Positions 7,473 through 14,331 of a stretch of DNA of 17,360 bases are shown piece after piece. The position numbers were made by a program, and so were the translations under genes. The notes under the pieces were generated by a model that worked only from the letters and a program-made list of their open reading frames with translations, was not told where the DNA came from and searched no databases. This DNA comes from JAUWQU01 sp964605095 (GTDB lineage: Bacteria > Planctomycetota > Phycisphaerae > SM23-33): the NCBI GenBank assembly GCA_964605095.1, contig CAZSBS010000083.1, positions 1 through 17,360 of the forward strand, in the 5' to 3' direction. Within the stretch, counting starts at the first letter, position 1; each line of letters begins with the position of its first letter.

Positions 7473-8536
7473 TGCCCGAACAGTGGCGGGGGGGTGTCTT
7501 CCTTGGTGTCGGTTTTGTGGGCGCGCTTGCCGGAGGGGTGACGGGCGGCTGGTTCGTCGTCGAAGTCACCGGACCATTTGTACAGCCGGGTATCGAGTTG
7601 GCGGTTGAAGGCCGTGAAGCTCCCGGCCGGGTCGGCGTCGGACTCGATGTCGCGGACGGTCATGAACATCTTGGCGTCGAGGTTGTCGAGATAATGGATG
7701 AAGTACGCCTCGGGGATCATCGGCAGCTTGGGCGAGCCGTACTCGTACACTCCGTGATGGCTCAGGACGATGTGCTGGAGCAGGTCAAGCGTCTGCTGGG
7801 GGAACGGTTCGCCGATCTCGGCCGACAGCGCATCGACCTTTTCCTGAATCCAGATCGCCGCGATGGTGATGTGCCCGATGAGTTGGCCCCGGTCTGTATA
7901 GCTCACGCTCGTGCCGCCCTGAAGCTCGGCCGTCTTGCCGATGTCGTGGAAAAACGCCCCGGCCAGGACCAGATCGGCGTTGAGCTTTGGGTAGAGCGGC
8001 AGCAGGGCGGCAGCCGCCCGCGTAACGCCCAGTGTGTGCTCCAGCAGCCCGCCGATGAAGGGGTGGTGCATGTGCATGGCGGCGGGACTGTGCTTGAATG
8101 CCTTGACAAAGTCGCGGTCCTCGACGAATTTTTTGATAAGCTGTTTCAGAGGCTTGTGCTTGATGGGGCGGAGCAACTCGAGCAGTTCCGCCCACATGGC
8201 CTCGACGTCCTGCTGCGTGACGGCCAGGAAGTCCTCGATGTTGACCTTGTCTCGTGGCCAGGGTCGGCAGGCGTCGATGATCACCTGCATGGAGCCCTTG
8301 TAATCCTCGGCCCGGCCCTTGACGTGGAGGAATCCGTCGACGGGGATCGACTGGAAGAAAGCCTCGTTGGCCTGCCACATCCTCGCGGGCAGTCTGCCGG
8401 TCTTGTCTGCCAGCGTGCAGAAGATGTACAGGTCGCCCTTGCGGGTGGTGCGGAGTTCCTTGTCGGTAACCAGGAAGACCTGGTCCAGGGCCTGGTTGGG
8501 CTGGAGGTCCTTCACGAAGGTTCGTTCGGTTTCCAT
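7469..8536 (-). CDS. yhaM: YhaM-type 3'-5' exoribonuclease (OB-fold plus HD domain)
   Basis: A 355-residue cytoplasmic protein with the two-part architecture of the YhaM family, metal-dependent 3'-5' exoribonucleases of about 315 residues in Bacillus. Residues 15-95 look like an OB-fold nucleic-acid-binding domain (DKELRTTRKGDLYIFCTLAD, FLHVKGRAEDYKGSMQVII). Residues 155-290 form an HD phosphohydrolase domain with H157-H158 and LLEHTLGV, the FFHDIGK signature (H197-D198), GQLIGH (H222) and IVLSHHG (H260-H261). The C-terminal 30 residues are charged and proline-rich, probably disordered. ATG at 8536 matches the family N-terminus (TFVKDLQPNQ), but I see no good Shine-Dalgarno before it. The stop lies in the right arm of the inverted repeat shared with queA. 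The substrate is inferred; an HD hydrolase with another nucleic-acid target remains possible. Confidence 0.85.
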   Translation of the reverse strand: METERTFVKDLQPNQALDQVFLVTDKELRTTRKGDLYIFCTLADKTGRLPARMWQANEAFFQSIPVDGFLHVKGRAEDYKGSMQVIIDACRPWPRDKVNIEDFLAVTQQDVEAMWAELLELLRPIKHKPLKQLIKKFVEDRDFVKAFKHSPAAMHMHHPFIGGLLEHTLGVTRAAAALLPLYPKLNADLVLAGAFFHDIGKTAELQGGTSVSYTDRGQLIGHITIAAIWIQEKVDALSAEIGEPFPQQTLDLLQHIVLSHHGVYEYGSPKLPMIPEAYFIHYLDNLDAKMFMTVRDIESDADPAGSFTAFNRQLDTRLYKWSGDFDDEPAARHPSGKRAHKTDTKEDTPPPLFGQ

Positions 8537-8560
8537 GACGGGCGAGTTTACCAGCTTCCG

Positions 8561-8579
8561 GCACGCTTGCAAAGCGTGC
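8561..8579. promoter_or_regulatory. Perfect 8-bp inverted repeat between divergent yhaM and proS
   Basis: GCACGCTT (8561-8568) and AAGCGTGC (8572-8579) flank a three-base loop. On the plus strand GTTTTG follows. It lies 25 bases upstream of yhaM and 80 upstream of proS, so it could be an operator or a hairpin in either leader. Confidence 0.4.
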
Positions 8580-8633
8580 GTTTTGCGGCTATAAGCATCA
8601 AACTTGCCCCTCGACGTTGTCCGGGACGGGCAG

Positions 8634-8662
8634 GACCGAAAGACTAAGGACCAAAGACCATG
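8634..8662 (+). repeat. Degenerate heptamer tandem repeat, locus 4, containing the proS RBS and start
   Basis: GACC or GACT recurs at 8634, 8642, 8649 and 8656, each followed by AA or AT, giving a near-seven-base period. The third unit supplies AAGGA (8646-8650), nine bases before the start, as a plausible ribosome binding site. The last unit runs into the ATG at 8660. Confidence 0.65.
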
Positions 8663-10390
8663 CGTTACAGTCAGTTGCTGATTCCGACGGCCAAGGAAGT
8701 ACCCGCCGAGGCGGAAATCCCGTCGCACCAGCTCATGATCCGCGCCGGATACATCCGCAAGGTCGCCAGCGGGACGTACCTCTACCTGCTGCTGGGCTGG
8801 CGGAGCCTCCGCAAGATCATGGAGATCATCCGCCAGGAAATGGACGCCGCTGGGGCGCAGGAAGTGTCCGCCCCCATCCTCCAGCCGCACGAGTTATGGC
8901 GCCAGACCGGGCGCAACGTGGACTATGGGGCCAACCTCTGCGTGTTCACGGATCGTCATGGCCGGGAAAACGCCCTTGCCCCCACGGCTGAGGAAGTCAT
9001 CACCAGCATCGTCGCGGCCGAGGTGTCCAGCTACAAGCAACTGCCGATCAACCTCTACCAGATCAACGAGAAGTTCCGCGACGAGTTCCGCCCGCGCTTC
9101 GGCGTGCTCCGCAGCCGGGAGTTCATAATGAAGGACGCCTACAGCTTCGACGCGGACCTTGACGGGCTGGACCAAAGCTACCAGGCGATGTACGACGCCT
9201 ATTGCCGCATCTTCCAGCGGTGCGGGGTGAAGTACGTGGTGGTCCATGCCGAGAGCGGACAGATCGGCGGCACGGGCAGCCAGGAGTTCATGGTGCCCAC
9301 GCCCGTCGGCGAGGATGTGATCGTCCACACCGAAGACGGCAGCTACGCCGCGAACATCGAAAAGGCGGAAGTGGACGCGTTGCCCAAGGCTGCACCAATC
9401 CCCGACGCACCGGCCATGGAGGAAGTCCACACGCCCAATGTCGGCTCCATCGAGGCGGTCTGCAACTTCCTGAAAACCACGCCGGCGGAAATGATCAAGA
9501 CGTTGATATTCTCGGCCGGCGAGGCGGAGGAGCACACCTACGTCGCGCTGGTCCGCGGCGACCACGAGGTAAACGAGGCCAAGCTGCGCCACTTCGCCGA
9601 GCCAGGCACGCAACTTGCGGGCGAGCGGGTCATCACGGAGCTTACCGGGGCGACCGTGGGGTTCGCCGGACCCATGGGCCTGGCCGGCAAGGCGACCAAA
9701 CTGGTCATCGACCACGCTGTTGCTGCGATGGCTATCGGCGTAACCGGTGCCAACAAGACAGACTATCACATGCGAAACGTCGTGCCGGGGCGGGACTTCC
9801 CGCTCGCGGGCGACAACGTCGTGGTGGCTGACATCCGCAACGCGACCGAGGGCGACACCTACCAGGGCAAGGCGCTGACTTTCAGCCGGGGCATCGAGGT
9901 CGGGCACGTGTTCAAGCTCGGCGCGAAGTACAGCACCTGCCTCGGCGCGACCTTCACCGACGAGACCGGCGTCGACAAGCCCTGCCTGATGGGCTGCTAC
10001 GGAATCGGCGTCAACCGCATCCTGGCCTCAGCGATCGAGCTGTACCATGACGAGAACGGCATAGTCCTGCCGGCCGCGATCGCGCCGTTCGAGGTAATCA
10101 TTCTGGGCCTGAACAATGACAAGCCCGAGGTCGTGGCCGAGGCCAAACGCATCCACGACGAGCTTGCCGCCAAGGGCGTGGACGTGCTGCTGGACGACCG
10201 CGACGCCAGGCCCGGCGTGAAGTTCAAGGACGCCGACCTGATCGGCATTCCGGTGCGGATCGTCGTCGGCGAGCGGGCGATGAAGGAAGGCAACGTCGAG
10301 ATCAAGCGCCGCACCGACGCCAAGGCATCGCCGGTAGCGGCGGGCGAGGCGGTGGCCAAGGCGATCGAACTACTGCGCGCAAAGAATTGA
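8660..10390 (+). CDS. proS: Prolyl-tRNA synthetase, bacterial type with editing domain
   Basis: A 576-residue class II aminoacyl-tRNA synthetase that charges tRNA-Pro; E. coli ProRS is 572 residues. The N-terminus RYSQLLIPTAKEVP and RAGYIRKVASGTYLYLLLG are family signatures. Motif 2 is at about 139-163 (FRDEFRPRFGVLRSREF, MKDAYSF) and motif 3 at about 444-456 (MGCYGIGVNRIL). The insertion from about 225 to 405 is the YbaK-like editing domain that removes mischarged alanine. Lysine 280 in MIKTLIF is probably the editing lysine (K279 in E. coli). The C-terminal 100 residues are the anticodon-binding domain (LLDDRDARPGVKFKDADLIG, PVRIVVG). AAGGA nine bases upstream supports the start. The gene is monocistronic, with a 317-base repeat-filled gap after it. 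Confidence 0.98.
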   Translation: MRYSQLLIPTAKEVPAEAEIPSHQLMIRAGYIRKVASGTYLYLLLGWRSLRKIMEIIRQEMDAAGAQEVSAPILQPHELWRQTGRNVDYGANLCVFTDRHGRENALAPTAEEVITSIVAAEVSSYKQLPINLYQINEKFRDEFRPRFGVLRSREFIMKDAYSFDADLDGLDQSYQAMYDAYCRIFQRCGVKYVVVHAESGQIGGTGSQEFMVPTPVGEDVIVHTEDGSYAANIEKAEVDALPKAAPIPDAPAMEEVHTPNVGSIEAVCNFLKTTPAEMIKTLIFSAGEAEEHTYVALVRGDHEVNEAKLRHFAEPGTQLAGERVITELTGATVGFAGPMGLAGKATKLVIDHAVAAMAIGVTGANKTDYHMRNVVPGRDFPLAGDNVVVADIRNATEGDTYQGKALTFSRGIEVGHVFKLGAKYSTCLGATFTDETGVDKPCLMGCYGIGVNRILASAIELYHDENGIVLPAAIAPFEVIILGLNNDKPEVVAEAKRIHDELAAKGVDVLLDDRDARPGVKFKDADLIGIPVRIVVGERAMKEGNVEIKRRTDAKASPVAAGEAVAKAIELLRAKN

Positions 10391-10706
10391 CTCAATCCGG
10401 CGGTTTCCAGAGCCCCGAATGGGGCGAGAGCATTTAGCCGGGGGCGTAAGCCCCCGGATCCGGTGCGTTCGGAACAGGAGCCCCGAAGGGGCGATAGAAA
10501 AGGCGCACCATTCGCTGAGCGGTTTGTTTGTTCTGTCGCCCCTTCGGGGCTCATTCATATAGATAGCCCTGTTCCGGGGGCTGACGCCCCCGGCTAAATG
10601 CTGTCGGCCCTGTCGGGCCTCAAAAACCGGTTAGTTTGTGGATTAACCGCGGCTTTGCGGTAAGAAGAACTGTGTCTCCGTCGGTTCCTTATTCCTGGAT
10701 GAACGC
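10391..10706. other. Repeat-filled gap between proS and the acyltransferase gene
   Basis: Most of this gap is the composite palindrome at 10410-10621. The remaining 85 bases before the acyltransferase start contain small inverted repeats (GGTTA / TAACC around 10629-10648; ACCGC / GCGGT around 10646-10661). I see no coding frame and no clear promoter. Confidence 0.6.
10410..10621. repeat. 212-bp composite palindromic element with two inverted copies of a ~90-bp unit
   Basis: Each arm holds three small hairpins. The left arm has a GCCCC-type stem (10412-10425), a perfect 8-bp stem CCGGGGGC / GCCCCCGG (10438-10457), and GCCCC-GAA-GGGGC (10480-10492). The right arm (about 10532-10621) repeats them in inverted order: a GCCCC stem at about 10538-10550, CCGGGGGC / GCCCCCGG at 10574-10593, and GGCCC / GGGCC at about 10607-10619. 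The links AGCATTTAG and its complement CTAAATGCT are shared. Loops differ (GTAA, TGAC). Likely a dispersed non-coding element; it may also act as a terminator for proS. Confidence 0.85.
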
Positions 10707-11642
10707 TTGGCAAAACGCCGCAACAAGATCCTCGATTACCTGGCGTACATCGTCTTGCGAACGCTGACGATGTTCGTACACATGTACAGTTGGGAGTCCA
10801 ACTATCGCACGGCCCGCTTTCTGGGCGACCTGCTTTACAAGGTGGTGGGGCGGTACCGCAGGCGGGCGCTTGCGCACCTGAAGCTGAGTTTTCCGGACTG
10901 GTCGGATGAGCGATGCGAGCAGGTCGCCCGGGCGTCGATGCGGAACTTCGTCTACCTTGGCCTGGAGGTGCTTTTCACGACCCGGCTGATAACGCCGGGC
11001 AGTTGGCGGCGGCACATAACGCTGGAGGACCAGGGCGAGAACATCCGCCTGATGCTCGAGCGCAAGACCGGCATGATCTACCTTACGGGGCACTTCGGAA
11101 ACTGGGAGGTCGTCGGGTATACGATGGCGGCGCTTGGTTTTCCCAACACGGCCGTGGCTAGGCCGCTGGACAACCCGTACCTGAACCGATATCTGCTCGG
11201 TGTTCGACAGAACAACGGCATGACAATCATCGACAAGGACGGCGCGACCCGCAGCGCTGAGGGCCTGCTGGACAATAAGGGCACGGTGTGTTTCATCGCC
11301 GACCAGGATGCGGGGCGGCGCGGGTGCTTCGTGGACTTCTTCGGCCGAAAGGCCAGCACGTACAAGTCCATCGCGCTGCTCGCGATGAGCCACAACGTGC
11401 CGATCCTCGTGGGCTACGGGCGCCGCCTGGACGAGCAGTACCACTTCGCCATGGGCATCCAGCGCGTAATCCACCCGGAGGAATGGGCCGACAAGAAGGA
11501 TGCGATGCGTTGGATCACGCAGGAGTACACCACGGCGCTGGAAGAGGTAATCCGCAAGGCGCCGGAACAATACCTGTGGGGTCACCGGCGCTGGAAACAC
11601 CGGCCTCCCGGGGAAGAACCCACCGCCGATGGGATCGCCTGA
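10707..11642 (+). CDS. LpxL/HtrB-family lysophospholipid (lipid A) acyltransferase
   Basis: A 311-residue inner-membrane-associated acyltransferase of the LpxL/HtrB family, which adds secondary acyl chains to Kdo-lipid A or a related lipid. Length matches the family (about 300). The catalytic motif TGHFGNWE (127-134) has the HX4E arrangement of LpxL (H129, E134) rather than the HX4D of glycerol-phosphate acyltransferases. Other family blocks are RRRALAHLKLSFPD (51-64), FIADQDAGRRGCFVDFFGR (196-214) and PILVGYGRR. An N-terminal hydrophobic stretch (10-25, YLAYIVLRTLTMFV) fits membrane association. The start appears to be TTG at 10707; the nearby ATG at 10699 is in another frame, and no ATG in frame gives the family N-terminus. 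A GGAT seven bases upstream is a weak ribosome site. The acyl donor and exact lipid are not determinable here, so no symbol is given. Confidence 0.9.
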   Translation: MAKRRNKILDYLAYIVLRTLTMFVHMYSWESNYRTARFLGDLLYKVVGRYRRRALAHLKLSFPDWSDERCEQVARASMRNFVYLGLEVLFTTRLITPGSWRRHITLEDQGENIRLMLERKTGMIYLTGHFGNWEVVGYTMAALGFPNTAVARPLDNPYLNRYLLGVRQNNGMTIIDKDGATRSAEGLLDNKGTVCFIADQDAGRRGCFVDFFGRKASTYKSIALLAMSHNVPILVGYGRRLDEQYHFAMGIQRVIHPEEWADKKDAMRWITQEYTTALEEVIRKAPEQYLWGHRRWKHRPPGEEPTADGIA

Positions 11643-11677
11643 GAGACAGGGAAGTAGCAGTTAGGATGTGGGGGCAA

Positions 11678-11697
11678 ATGGGACTCATACGTCCCAT
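11678..11697. terminator. Hairpin between convergent acyltransferase and thiC genes
   Basis: ATGGGAC (11678-11684) and GTCCCAT (11691-11697) form a perfect seven-base stem with a six-base loop, in the 79-base convergent gap. No T-run follows, so the terminator call is positional. It merges into the period-9 repeat next to it. Confidence 0.4.
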
Positions 11698-11725
11698 ATG
11701 TCCTATCAGTCTTATTCCGTCCTAT
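11689..11725 (-). repeat. Period-9 degenerate tandem repeat containing the thiC stop codon
   Basis: On the minus strand the units are ATAGGAC, ATAAGAC, ATAGGAC and ATGGGAC, each followed by two or three spacer bases. The TAG within the first ATAGGAC (11722-11724) is the stop codon of thiC. Confidence 0.65.
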
Positions 11726-13050
11726 GTAGTTCCGCCCGAGGTCTCTAGTTGCTTCCGCGTCTCCGCCACCACCTCCTTGCTGATTCGCATAGCGCACCAG
11801 TCGTGCCCGCACATCGAGCAGTAGTCGGCGTCGGCATCGGCGTTGTCTTTTTTGCGAATAGCCAGGGCGGCCTCGCCGTCAAAGGCGAGCTCGAACTGGC
11901 GTTTCCAGTCGAAGTTGGCGCGGGCCTCACTCATGCGGTCGTCCCAGTCGCGGGCGCCCGGAAGGTGTCGTGCCACGTCGGCGGCGTGGGCGGCGATCTT
12001 GTATGCGACGCAGCCCTGGCGGACATCCTCTGGCGCAGGCAGGGCCAGGTGCTCCGTCGGGGTAACATAGCACAGGAAACTCGCCCCCCAGTATGCCGCC
12101 GCCGTGGCGCCGATGGACGATACGATGTGGTCGTAGCCGGGGAACACGTCGGTGACCACGGGTCCAAGAACGTAGAACGGCGCGCCGTCGCAGACCCTCT
12201 GCTGGCGAGTCATGTTCATCTCGATCTGGTCGAACGGCACGTGGCCGGGGCCTTCGACCATCACCTGCACGCCGGATGCGCGGGCCCGCTGGACGAGCTC
12301 GCCCATCGTGTCGAGTTCGGCAAACTGGGCCTCATCGGACGCGTCGGCAAGGCAGCCGGGACGCAGGCCGTCGCCCAGCGAGTACGTCACGTCGTACTGC
12401 CGGCAGATGGCGCTGATCTCGTCGAAGGCCTCGTACATGGGGTTCTCGCGCCCGTGGTGGACCATCCACTTTGCCAGCAGGCTGCCGCCTCGCGAGACGA
12501 TGCCCATCTTGCGTTTGCCGATCAGCGGCAGGTGCGAGCGCCTCAGGCCGGCGTGGATGGTGAAGAAGTCCACACCCTGTTGGGCCTGCTTTTCGACGGT
12601 CGCCAGTATGTCCGCCACGCTGAGTTCCTCGACGCACCTGGAAACTATCATCGAGTAGATTGGCACCGTGCCGATGGGCACGGTCGAGTTTGCGATGATG
12701 TGCCCGCGGATGTCGTCCAGGTCGCCGCCAGTGGAAAGGTCCATCACCGCGTCGGCGCCGTACTTTACCGCCCACTGGAGCTTGACCAACTCCTGCGCCT
12801 TGCAACTGCTCAGGGGCGAGGCGCCGATGTTGGCGTTGATCTTGGTCGTCAGCGCCCGGCCTATGCCGCAAGGGTCCAACCTGGCCGCGGCGGCCTCGGC
12901 GGGGGACAGGTGGCGAATGTTGGCCGGGATCACGAGCCGCCCGGCGGCGACCTCGGCGCGGATGAACTCCGCGTCACGTCGTTCCCGCTGGGCGACGCGA
13001 GTCATCTCCGGCGTGATCGCCCCGGCCAATGCATGCTCATACTGGGTCAT
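11722..13050 (-). CDS. thiC: Phosphomethylpyrimidine synthase
   Basis: ThiC is a radical-SAM enzyme that rearranges aminoimidazole ribotide into hydroxymethylpyrimidine phosphate for thiamine synthesis. The protein has 442 residues, the short form without the extra N-terminal domain found in the roughly 630-residue E. coli enzyme. Landmarks are KINANIGASPLSS, ADAVMDLSTGGDLDDIR, NSTVPIGTVPIY, DFFTIHAG, SRGGSLLAKWM, SLGDGLRPGC, VEGPGHVPFDQIEMN, FYVLGPVVTDVFPGYDHI and AAYWGASFLCYVTPTEHL. The [4Fe-4S] site is the C-terminal CSMCGHDWC (C411, C414, C419), matching CX2CX4C. AAGGAG six bases before ATG 13050 is an ideal ribosome site. A TPP riboswitch and an intrinsic terminator precede the gene, so transcription is expected to fall when thiamine pyrophosphate is high. 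It has no thi neighbours here. Confidence 0.98.
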   Translation of the reverse strand: MTQYEHALAGAITPEMTRVAQRERRDAEFIRAEVAAGRLVIPANIRHLSPAEAAAARLDPCGIGRALTTKINANIGASPLSSCKAQELVKLQWAVKYGADAVMDLSTGGDLDDIRGHIIANSTVPIGTVPIYSMIVSRCVEELSVADILATVEKQAQQGVDFFTIHAGLRRSHLPLIGKRKMGIVSRGGSLLAKWMVHHGRENPMYEAFDEISAICRQYDVTYSLGDGLRPGCLADASDEAQFAELDTMGELVQRARASGVQVMVEGPGHVPFDQIEMNMTRQQRVCDGAPFYVLGPVVTDVFPGYDHIVSSIGATAAAYWGASFLCYVTPTEHLALPAPEDVRQGCVAYKIAAHAADVARHLPGARDWDDRMSEARANFDWKRQFELAFDGEAALAIRKKDNADADADYCSMCGHDWCAMRISKEVVAETRKQLETSGGTT

Positions 13051-13130
13051 CCGAAACTCCTTGCTTCAGGCTACCCTCCTTCGCTGAAGCTACGGAGGGC
13101 TGCGCCGGCCTCAGGCTACGGTACGCAGGG
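13051..13130 (-). promoter_or_regulatory. thiC leader, RBS-proximal hairpins
   Basis: Between the terminator and the thiC start are CCCTCC / GGAGGG, around a GTAGCTTCAGCG loop, and an overlapping stem GCTTCAG / CTGAAGC just before AAGGAG. The two stems cannot both form. The sequence resembles widely dispersed CTCCGTAGCTTCAGCGAAGG-type repeats (recollection), so it may be a repeat rather than a regulator. Confidence 0.45.
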
Positions 13131-13160
13131 TGGCCGAGCCTCAAGTGTCGCCTAAAGCGC

Positions 13161-13188
13161 AAAACAAAAGCCGCTGCGCGAAAGCGGC
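13161..13188 (-). terminator. Intrinsic terminator in the thiC leader
   Basis: On the minus strand a perfect stem GCCGCT (13188-13183) / AGCGGC (13075+100 to 13170, i.e. 13175-13170) with a seven-base loop is followed by TTTTGTTTT (13169-13161). It lies downstream of the TPP aptamer and before thiC, as expected for a transcription-attenuating expression platform. Confidence 0.8.
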
Positions 13189-13220
13189 CGGTCCTCGCGA
13201 CGAATTCGCCGACGATGTCC

Positions 13221-13339
13221 GTCCACTTCCCTACGCAACTCGTATCCGCCAGGCCCGGCGCCGGGTCAGGCGGATACTGGTTGATCAGGTTCCAAGGGTC
13301 TTCTCAGCGCCGCACTACGGCGGCGCGCCCCTAGTGAAC
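13221..13339 (-). ncRNA. TPP (thiamine pyrophosphate) riboswitch aptamer
   Basis: On the minus strand, P1 is GTTCACT (13339-13333) with AGTGGAC (13227-13221). GGGGCGC follows, then a P3 stem GCGCCGC / GCGGCGC, the CTGAGA core, AGACCCTTGGAACCTGATC, and GCGTAGGGAA near the 3' end. These are the conserved segments of the THI-box. Between CTGATC and GCGTAGGG about 46 bases form a long arm (GTATCCGCC / GGCGGATAC plus a GC-rich tip), where the usual P5 is only about 12 bases. It controls thiC. Confidence 0.93.
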
Positions 13340-13345
13340 AAGGTA

Positions 13346-13351
13346 ATCATA
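13346..13351 (-). promoter_or_regulatory. Candidate -10 element of the thiC promoter
   Basis: TATGAT on the minus strand ends seven bases before 13339, the first base of riboswitch P1, which is therefore a likely transcription start. The -35 region 17 bases further upstream is weak (CTTCCT-like). Confidence 0.5.
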
Positions 13352-13384
13352 GCATATCCGGGTGAGAAAGGAAGGTCTTAGGTG

Positions 13385-13419
13385 GTAGCCGGTAGTCAGT
13401 GGACGGTGGCCGGAAGCCG
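13385..13419 (+). repeat. Degenerate heptamer tandem repeat, locus 5
   Basis: Five consecutive units: GTAGCCG, GTAGTCA, GTGGACG, GTGGCCG, GAAGCCG. It is the same family as the repeat after carB: the 35 bases 1134-1168 and 13382-13416 agree at 30 positions. It lies upstream of the thiC promoter. Confidence 0.75.
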
Positions 13420-13468
13420 TTGAAGATAAAGAGGCGGAATCTGGAACCGGGAATACAGCGGCCCGGGC

Positions 13469-13503
13469 AAAACCTGGTGCCTGAAGCCTTTCCCCTGTAG
13501 CCT
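13469..13503 (+). repeat. Degenerate heptamer tandem repeat, locus 6
   Basis: Five consecutive NNNNCCT units: AAAACCT, GGTGCCT, GAAGCCT, TTCCCCT, GTAGCCT. It ends ten bases from the stop codon of the UVR-motif gene. With locus 5 it accounts for most of the gap between the thiC promoter and that gene; nothing else is seen in the gap. Confidence 0.7.
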
Positions 13504-13513
13504 TTTGCTCGCC

Positions 13514-14272
13514 TCAGTCCTGACTTTTGATGCTTCTCAGCCGGTCGCGGATCGCTGCTGCGCGTTCGTATTGTTCGGCCTCGACGGCCTGGGCAAGATC
13601 CTGGCGGAGTTTCTCGACGGGGTCCACGGGAATCTTGGATTCGACGTCCTTTTCCAGTGCCCTCAGGACGGCAAGCTCGCCAGAATGTTCGCGCATCTTC
13701 TCTCCGCCGAAGGCATCGTAGAACGCCTCGATATCGGCGATGCCCTTGCGAGCGGCAGCAAGGGCGACCTTGAGCCGGCTGTTGTTCATTGCAAGCTGGG
13801 CCCGCGCGCGGGTACACATCATGATCACGTACGGGCGGTACTGTTCGAGGATGTACTTGTCCGACTCGTCGCGCGCGTACTTGCGGCAGAAGTCCATCAG
13901 GCGAAGGTTTCGCATAGTGTCGCGGTCCACGCGCTCGTAGTCGCCCAGCACGAACTCCGCCAGGTAGCGGTGGTAATACATCACGCCCTCGCCGCGAAGG
14001 TTCTCGCAGTCGGCCTCGTCCAGGGAAAAGCCCTCTTCCCGACCTGTCTGGTCGATGTGCTTCTGGAGAAGGTACTCATGGTAGGCCAGCAGGCTCTCGT
14101 GGCCGTGGGGGTGCTGCCCATCGGGCCGGCCGCCGGCTTCAATCTGGAGCAGGCCGAGGTCCAGCCGAAGCTGGATCTTCTCCTGCCCGTCGGCGCCGAC
14201 TATCCGCCTGGCCGTAACCTCGCCAGGCTTGTAAGGCCACTGACTCAGGATGTGTGATATGTCGAGACTCAT
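13514..14272 (-). CDS. UVR (UvrB/UvrC) motif-containing protein
   Basis: A 252-residue soluble protein whose C-terminus (about 218-248, EKLRQDLAQAVEAEQYERAA, IRDRLRSI) is a clear UVR motif, the short helical hairpin through which UvrB and UvrC interact and which also occurs in McsA and Clp proteins. The rest is mostly helical with no recognised enzyme motif. It includes an HPHGHESLLAYHEYLLQKH segment, a YYHRYLAEFVLGDYERVDRD stretch and KYILEQYRPYVIMM. No zinc-finger cysteines of McsA type are present. The start is placed at ATG 14272 because GGAGAGAG lies directly before it; a frame extension of four residues to ATG 14284 has no ribosome site. It is 59 bases downstream of the lipoprotein gene on the same strand and may be co-transcribed. 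A role in repair or protein quality control is speculative. Confidence 0.8.
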   Translation of the reverse strand: MSLDISHILSQWPYKPGEVTARRIVGADGQEKIQLRLDLGLLQIEAGGRPDGQHPHGHESLLAYHEYLLQKHIDQTGREEGFSLDEADCENLRGEGVMYYHRYLAEFVLGDYERVDRDTMRNLRLMDFCRKYARDESDKYILEQYRPYVIMMCTRARAQLAMNNSRLKVALAAARKGIADIEAFYDAFGGEKMREHSGELAVLRALEKDVESKIPVDPVEKLRQDLAQAVEAEQYERAAAIRDRLRSIKSQD

Positions 14273-14331
14273 CTCTCTCCACATTCTACACAGTCTGGGC
14301 AGTCAGGCCAGCGTCCCTTGCGGCCGGGGGG

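Noticed and set aside
7214..8647. Plus-strand 477-codon open frame
   Set aside because: It is antisense to the yhaM-type gene, which has clear HD and OB-fold motifs. The frame is open because of high GC content and begins in the inverted repeat. No recognisable domain.
8894..9907. Minus-strand 337-codon open frame
   Set aside because: Antisense to the ProRS editing domain; composition is that of a shadow frame.
11749..13155. Plus-strand 468-codon open frame
   Set aside because: It lies opposite thiC, whose protein has all family motifs. The product is valine/glycine/arginine-rich, typical of a GC-driven shadow.
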